64,000 nt of DNA from Idiomarina seosinensis (lineage in GTDB: Bacteria > Pseudomonadota > Gammaproteobacteria > Enterobacterales > Alteromonadaceae). The DNA lies in NCBI RefSeq assembly GCF_003987275.1, contig NZ_PIQF01000001.1:1240001-1304000 (forward strand). Direction: 5' to 3'. The position numbers and the translations under genes were made by a program. Under the pieces are notes generated by a model, which saw only the letters and a list, made by a program, of their open reading frames with translations, had not been told where the DNA came from and did not search any database. Numbering within the stretch: position 1 is the first letter of the stretch; every line of letters begins with the position of its first letter. Below are positions 60,578 through 64,000 of this stretch, piece after piece.

Positions 60578-61551
60578 CCGGTTAACTTCCTGGCGTGCTG
60601 CTGTCTGAACAGTAAAGCAATCAGTAACGGCGCCCCAACTAACGCGCTAACGATACCGATAGGTAATTCTCTCGGCCCACTGATCAATCTTGTTAATATG
60701 TCCATCGCCAGTAGCAGCAAAGCTCCCGCTGGTGCGCTATACCAAAGTACCTTCTGTGGGTGCTGTACTCCTAACAACCGAACTGTATGCGGTGCCAGCA
60801 GACCAATAAATCCAATAATCCCAACGCTCACCACGCTACCAGACACCATTGTCGCGACCGCTAACAAAATACCGTTTCGCTGACTGACTAATTTAAAGCC
60901 CATGCTTGCCACGGTATTCTCTGACAAAGTCAGCGCGGTCAGCAACTGGCGCCAAAAAGCCAGTAACGCAATACCAACAACTACGACTGGCAGCACTAAA
61001 TACAACTGCGGCCAACTTCGGTTCGCCAGCGACCCCAGTGTCCATAAACTCCATTCCTGAAAAGCGAACGGATTAGGCGCCAAATACAAGATTAAACCCA
61101 TTGCGGCAGCGGCTAGCGAAGATACTGCAACACCGGCCAAAATGACGCGGTGAATGTCGTAGGTGCGACCCGCCATGAGGACCACTAACAGCAAACCGGA
61201 AAGTCCGCCGACCAACGCCAGCAGCGGTAAAAACCAGGAGCTGGCGGCTGCCCAGCCGAAGTATAAAACAGTTACAGTGAATAAGGCTGACATCGACGAC
61301 ACACCGATTAAACCAGGCTCTGCCAACGGGTTGCGCAATAATAACTGCAGTGCAGCTCCAGATAGCCCCAGAGCGATACCATTCACTACCGCCAGCAACC
61401 AACGCGGCAAGCGAATATCCCAAATGATGGTTCGCTGCAACTCGGTCACAGCCAGCCAGTCGATATCAGCACTGCCCTGACTAAGGTGCCAAGCGCTCAG
61501 TAGCAGTATCAAACATACCGTTAAACTGGTAACCCACAATTTTTCAGTCAT
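60574..61551 (-). CDS. ABC importer permease (BtuC/FecCD type)
   Basis: 325-aa FecCD-family permease with about ten membrane segments, WDIRLPRWLLAVVNGIALGLSGAALQLLLRNPLAEPGLIGVSS at the N-terminal side and FIGLLAPHTVRLL in the coupling region. 4-base overlaps with both neighbours. BtuC is 326 aa in E. coli, consistent with a B12 importer, but iron complexes are equally possible. Confidence 0.9.
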   Translation of the reverse strand: MTEKLWVTSLTVCLILLLSAWHLSQGSADIDWLAVTELQRTIIWDIRLPRWLLAVVNGIALGLSGAALQLLLRNPLAEPGLIGVSSMSALFTVTVLYFGWAAASSWFLPLLALVGGLSGLLLVVLMAGRTYDIHRVILAGVAVSSLAAAAMGLILYLAPNPFAFQEWSLWTLGSLANRSWPQLYLVLPVVVVGIALLAFWRQLLTALTLSENTVASMGFKLVSQRNGILLAVATMVSGSVVSVGIIGFIGLLAPHTVRLLGVQHPQKVLWYSAPAGALLLLAMDILTRLISGPRELPIGIVSALVGAPLLIALLFRQQHARKLTG

Positions 61552-62315
61552 GGTTTCAACGCCTCCAGGTAGTCGGCTAAATTAACCACCGGGCAAGCGG
61601 CCGTCTGATTATCGATAAATGTCACCTGTTGAGTTGATACCCACTGTTTAAATAATGGATGGTGCCGCCACTGATTCGCCAATGCAAACGCGTTATGCTG
61701 GTCGCCAGATCGACTAAAACCCTCCATCACTACCTGCTCAGGTTGCCAGCTCCAGATGGTTTCTAAGTCCAGACCGACCAGGCCCTGACCCAGCCCGGCC
61801 GCCAGATTATCTGCGCCAGCCCGCTGTATGATCTCATCAGCCCAAGTGTCGCCTCCCCAGCTCCACTGGTTGGGCATCACAAATAATACCTGTTTTGGCT
61901 GTTGCTTTAACTGCTCAAATAGCTGTTTGGTTTGTTGCTGGTGTTGCTCAACTTGTTTTTCTAGCCCGAGTTCCCGTAGTTGTGTTAACCAGTGCTGATA
62001 CTGCTGCCAGTTCTGAGGCTGCTCTAAAACCGTAACCTCGGTGTAATCACGCAACCTGGACACCAGGGTTGAATTACTAAAGCGGGTCGCTATCACCCGT
62101 GTCGGCTGCAACGCTAAAATAGCTTCCAGCGAACCGTTATGCTGCTGCCAGCTTTGCTGATTATCGAGTTTGGTTAAATAAGTGACCGCACTTAGCTTTT
62201 CCGGGGCCCAGCGCATCAAAAGTTCATCAACACATTGATTCAGCGACACCCAACGTTGTTCTGCCATCACCGATAAAGGACATAACAACAACAATCCTAA
62301 TAGGCTAAATCGCAT
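61548..62315 (-). CDS. ABC importer periplasmic binding protein (BtuF/FepB-like)
   Basis: 255 aa with a signal sequence (MRFSLLGLLLLCPLSVMA) and a class III binding-protein fold (SLNQCVDELLMRWAPEKLSAV, SLEAILALQPTRVIA, GGDTWADEIIQRAGADNLAAG). The ligand is undetermined (cobalamin, heme or siderophore). Its first 11 bases overlap the end of radA and its AGGAAG site lies inside radA. Confidence 0.85.
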   Translation of the reverse strand: MRFSLLGLLLLCPLSVMAEQRWVSLNQCVDELLMRWAPEKLSAVTYLTKLDNQQSWQQHNGSLEAILALQPTRVIATRFSNSTLVSRLRDYTEVTVLEQPQNWQQYQHWLTQLRELGLEKQVEQHQQQTKQLFEQLKQQPKQVLFVMPNQWSWGGDTWADEIIQRAGADNLAAGLGQGLVGLDLETIWSWQPEQVVMEGFSRSGDQHNAFALANQWRHHPLFKQWVSTQQVTFIDNQTAACPVVNLADYLEALKP

Positions 62316-63672
62316 CCAGCGCTTCCTGTAAATTTTTCACGCCGATAACCGACATTCCTTCGGGTGCTTGCTTTGGCTTGTTAGCTATTGGCACTATCGC
62401 CCGCTGAAAGCCATGTTTTGCCGCTTCGTTAAGACGTTCTAAGCCATTGGGTACCGGCCGTATTTCCCCTGCTAAGCCAACTTCCCCGAAGACGATTAGC
62501 TCCCGCGCTAGTGGCTCGCCTTTAAAGCTAGATACAATGGCTAACAGCAACGCCAGGTCAGCCGAGGTTTCCGTTACTTTTACTCCGCCAACAACATTGA
62601 CGAATACGTCCTGGTCAGAAATTTGCAACCCGCCATGACGGTGTAAGACTGCCAGTAAAAGTGCCAGCCGGGTAGGCTCAAGGCCAACAGCAACGCGGCG
62701 CGGGTTAGCTAAGGCTGAGTAATCAACCAACGCCTGAATTTCTACTAACAGCGGTCGAGTGCCTTCCCACACGACCATTACCACCGAGCCATTACCCTGT
62801 TCTTCACCGCGTTGCAAGAATATTGCGGAAGGGTTAGACACCTCTTTCAGCCCTCCTTCAGTCATCGCAAAAACGCCCAGCTCATTGACCGCTCCAAAGC
62901 GGTTTTTGGTGCCACGCAAGGTGCGATAACGGGAATCCGACGAGCCATCCAGCATCACCGAGCAATCGATACAATGCTCTAAAACCTTTGGGCCTGCCAA
63001 GGAACCATCTTTGGTTACATGTCCAACCATGATAATAGCAACCCCATTTTGTTTGGCATAGCGTGTCAGAAAAGCGGCCGTTTCGCGAACTTGAGAAACA
63101 CTACCGGGAGCCGACGAAAGATCACTGAGGTGCATCACCTGAATGGAATCGATGACCATCACTTGCGGTTTTTCCTGATCAGCCAGTTGACAGATAGTCT
63201 CTACTGAGGTCTCCGCCAGCATCCGTAACTTATCGGTTGGCAGGTTAAGTCGCTGGGCACGCATGGCAACTTGCTGTAAAGACTCCTCTCCGGTGACATA
63301 TAGTGTTTTTTTGTTTTCTGCTAAACGACACAGCGTTTGCAATAACAAAGTACTTTTACCCGCGCCCGGCGAACCACCAATTAAAATTGCCGAACCTGGC
63401 ACTACGCCACCACCAAGCACCCGGTCAAACTCTTTAAAACTGGTACTGAACCGGGGCAGTTCATCTAAAGACACCTCATTAAGGGTTTGTACACGTGCCT
63501 GAGTAGCCCCCGAAAAACCACTGCGCTCGGCCACCCTCGGGTGGCTTTTCGGATTACTTAACCGAATCTCTGACAAAGTATTCCAGGCCTTGCACTCAGT
63601 GCACTGCCCCAACCACCTTGGAAAGTCAGCTCCACAATCGGAGCACACATACGCGCTTTTTGTTTTTGCCAT
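62305..63672 (-). CDS. radA: RadA, DNA repair ATPase
   Basis: RecA-like branch-migration helicase. 455 aa: N-terminal zinc finger (CSDCGADFPRWLGQCTEC), Walker A GGSPGAGKSTLLLQ, the RadA motif KNRFGAVNELGVF, and a Lon-like C-terminal domain (GGVKVTETSADLALLLAIVSS, GEVGLAGEIRPV). It runs directly into the ABC importer genes, with which it probably shares a transcript. Confidence 0.96.
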   Translation of the reverse strand: MAKTKSAYVCSDCGADFPRWLGQCTECKAWNTLSEIRLSNPKSHPRVAERSGFSGATQARVQTLNEVSLDELPRFSTSFKEFDRVLGGGVVPGSAILIGGSPGAGKSTLLLQTLCRLAENKKTLYVTGEESLQQVAMRAQRLNLPTDKLRMLAETSVETICQLADQEKPQVMVIDSIQVMHLSDLSSAPGSVSQVRETAAFLTRYAKQNGVAIIMVGHVTKDGSLAGPKVLEHCIDCSVMLDGSSDSRYRTLRGTKNRFGAVNELGVFAMTEGGLKEVSNPSAIFLQRGEEQGNGSVVMVVWEGTRPLLVEIQALVDYSALANPRRVAVGLEPTRLALLLAVLHRHGGLQISDQDVFVNVVGGVKVTETSADLALLLAIVSSFKGEPLARELIVFGEVGLAGEIRPVPNGLERLNEAAKHGFQRAIVPIANKPKQAPEGMSVIGVKNLQEALDAI

Positions 63673-63737
63673 TAGCCGTCAACTCGTTCTATTATGCGTA
63701 ACAATAAAGTCATCTATTATAAGAACAAAATACCATA

Positions 63738-64000
63738 ATGCCGAATGACCATTTTGAGCAACTCATTGAGCAGCTAAAACCGGTCGTTAATGAGCCTGAC
63801 TTTGACAAAATATTTCGCTCGTTAACCGAAGGAGAAGATGGGCCGACAAAATTCCAGTTAAAAATGGAGTTGCGTCGTCTCACAGCCCCCTGTTTGCAAG
63901 TTGTTGATTTAAGAAATCGCGTGGCTGGCAGGTGCCAGCCGTATGAGTTTTTGGGCCGTCGCCACTACTTGGATGAGGTTGCTCTGGACATCTTCGAACG
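63738..64000 (+). CDS. Probable PilZ-domain (c-di-GMP) protein, N-terminal part, cut by window end
   Basis: Open frame from ATG 63738 to the window edge (87 codons), divergent from radA. It begins MPNDHFEQLIEQLKPVV and includes RRLTAPCLQVVDLRN and FLGRRHYLDEVALDIF, resembling from memory the N-terminal domain of PilZ proteins encoded next to radA in Shewanella and Vibrio. The RxxxR c-di-GMP motif would lie beyond the window, so the call is tentative. Confidence 0.55.
   Translation, partial: MPNDHFEQLIEQLKPVVNEPDFDKIFRSLTEGEDGPTKFQLKMELRRLTAPCLQVVDLRNRVAGRCQPYEFLGRRHYLDEVALDIFE

Overview
The window is ordinary chromosomal DNA of a marine gammaproteobacterium in the Alteromonadales, most like Idiomarina or Pseudidiomarina. 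This placement is inferred from gene content and order (rsx-nth, motY/rnt, rnd-fadD-slp-tsaB-yoaA, apt-dnaX-ybaB-recR-htpG-adk, a TonB2/TtpC-type energising cluster, a complete attenuated his operon, yajG-ampG); no database search was possible. Coding density is high, many neighbouring genes overlap by 1-19 bases, and I see no insertion sequence, prophage, CRISPR array, tRNA or rRNA.

Layout. 1-5623: the 3' part of rsxA, then rsxBCDGE and nth (electron transport complex plus endonuclease III). 5620-9327: motY, rnt, a 2-Cys peroxiredoxin, grxD and sodB (flagellar stator part, RNA processing, oxidative stress). 9327-14980: a periplasmic hydrolase, a DUF748 protein, mtfA, fadR, dsbB. 14960-24458, all minus: two runs of genes, yoaA-tsaB-small gene-slp-hydrolase and fadD-rnd-ycgL-lytic transglycosylase-ycgN. 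24582-31896, plus: his promoter, leader peptide with four His codons, attenuator and hisGDCBHAFIE. 31893-41263, minus: MAPEG-hydrolase-norM, adk, htpG, recR, ybaB, dnaX, apt, a lone receiver domain and a previously unlisted 40-aa membrane protein. 41400-46416, minus: TPR protein, tonB, exbD, exbB, TtpC-like protein and DUF3450 protein. 46912-53951: priC and an HDAC-fold deacetylase, 4.5S RNA, enoyl-CoA hydratase, FabH-type synthase, yajG-cyclophilin-ampG-panE. 53973-57963, minus: ribBX, ribD, nrdR, glyA. 58149-64000: ettA, a BtuCD/F-type ABC importer read through from radA, and the start of a probable PilZ protein.

Regulation visible in the sequence includes a perfect flagellar sigma-28 promoter before motY, a consensus sigma-32 promoter before htpG, FadR-like operators before both fadR and fadD, a his attenuator with mutually exclusive pairings, and an A10 slippery run in dnaX with immediate stops in both alternative frames, which predicts a short gamma-like product. 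Less explained signals are a 17-bp palindrome before the TonB cluster, an interrupted dyad at the presumed sodB start site, and a hairpin that buries the ribosome binding site of the enoyl-CoA hydratase gene. I found no clearly new multi-gene system. The least characterised items are the 40-aa membrane protein/receiver pair, the polyglutamine EF-hand-like small protein, the priC-deacetylase pair and the radA-linked ABC importer.
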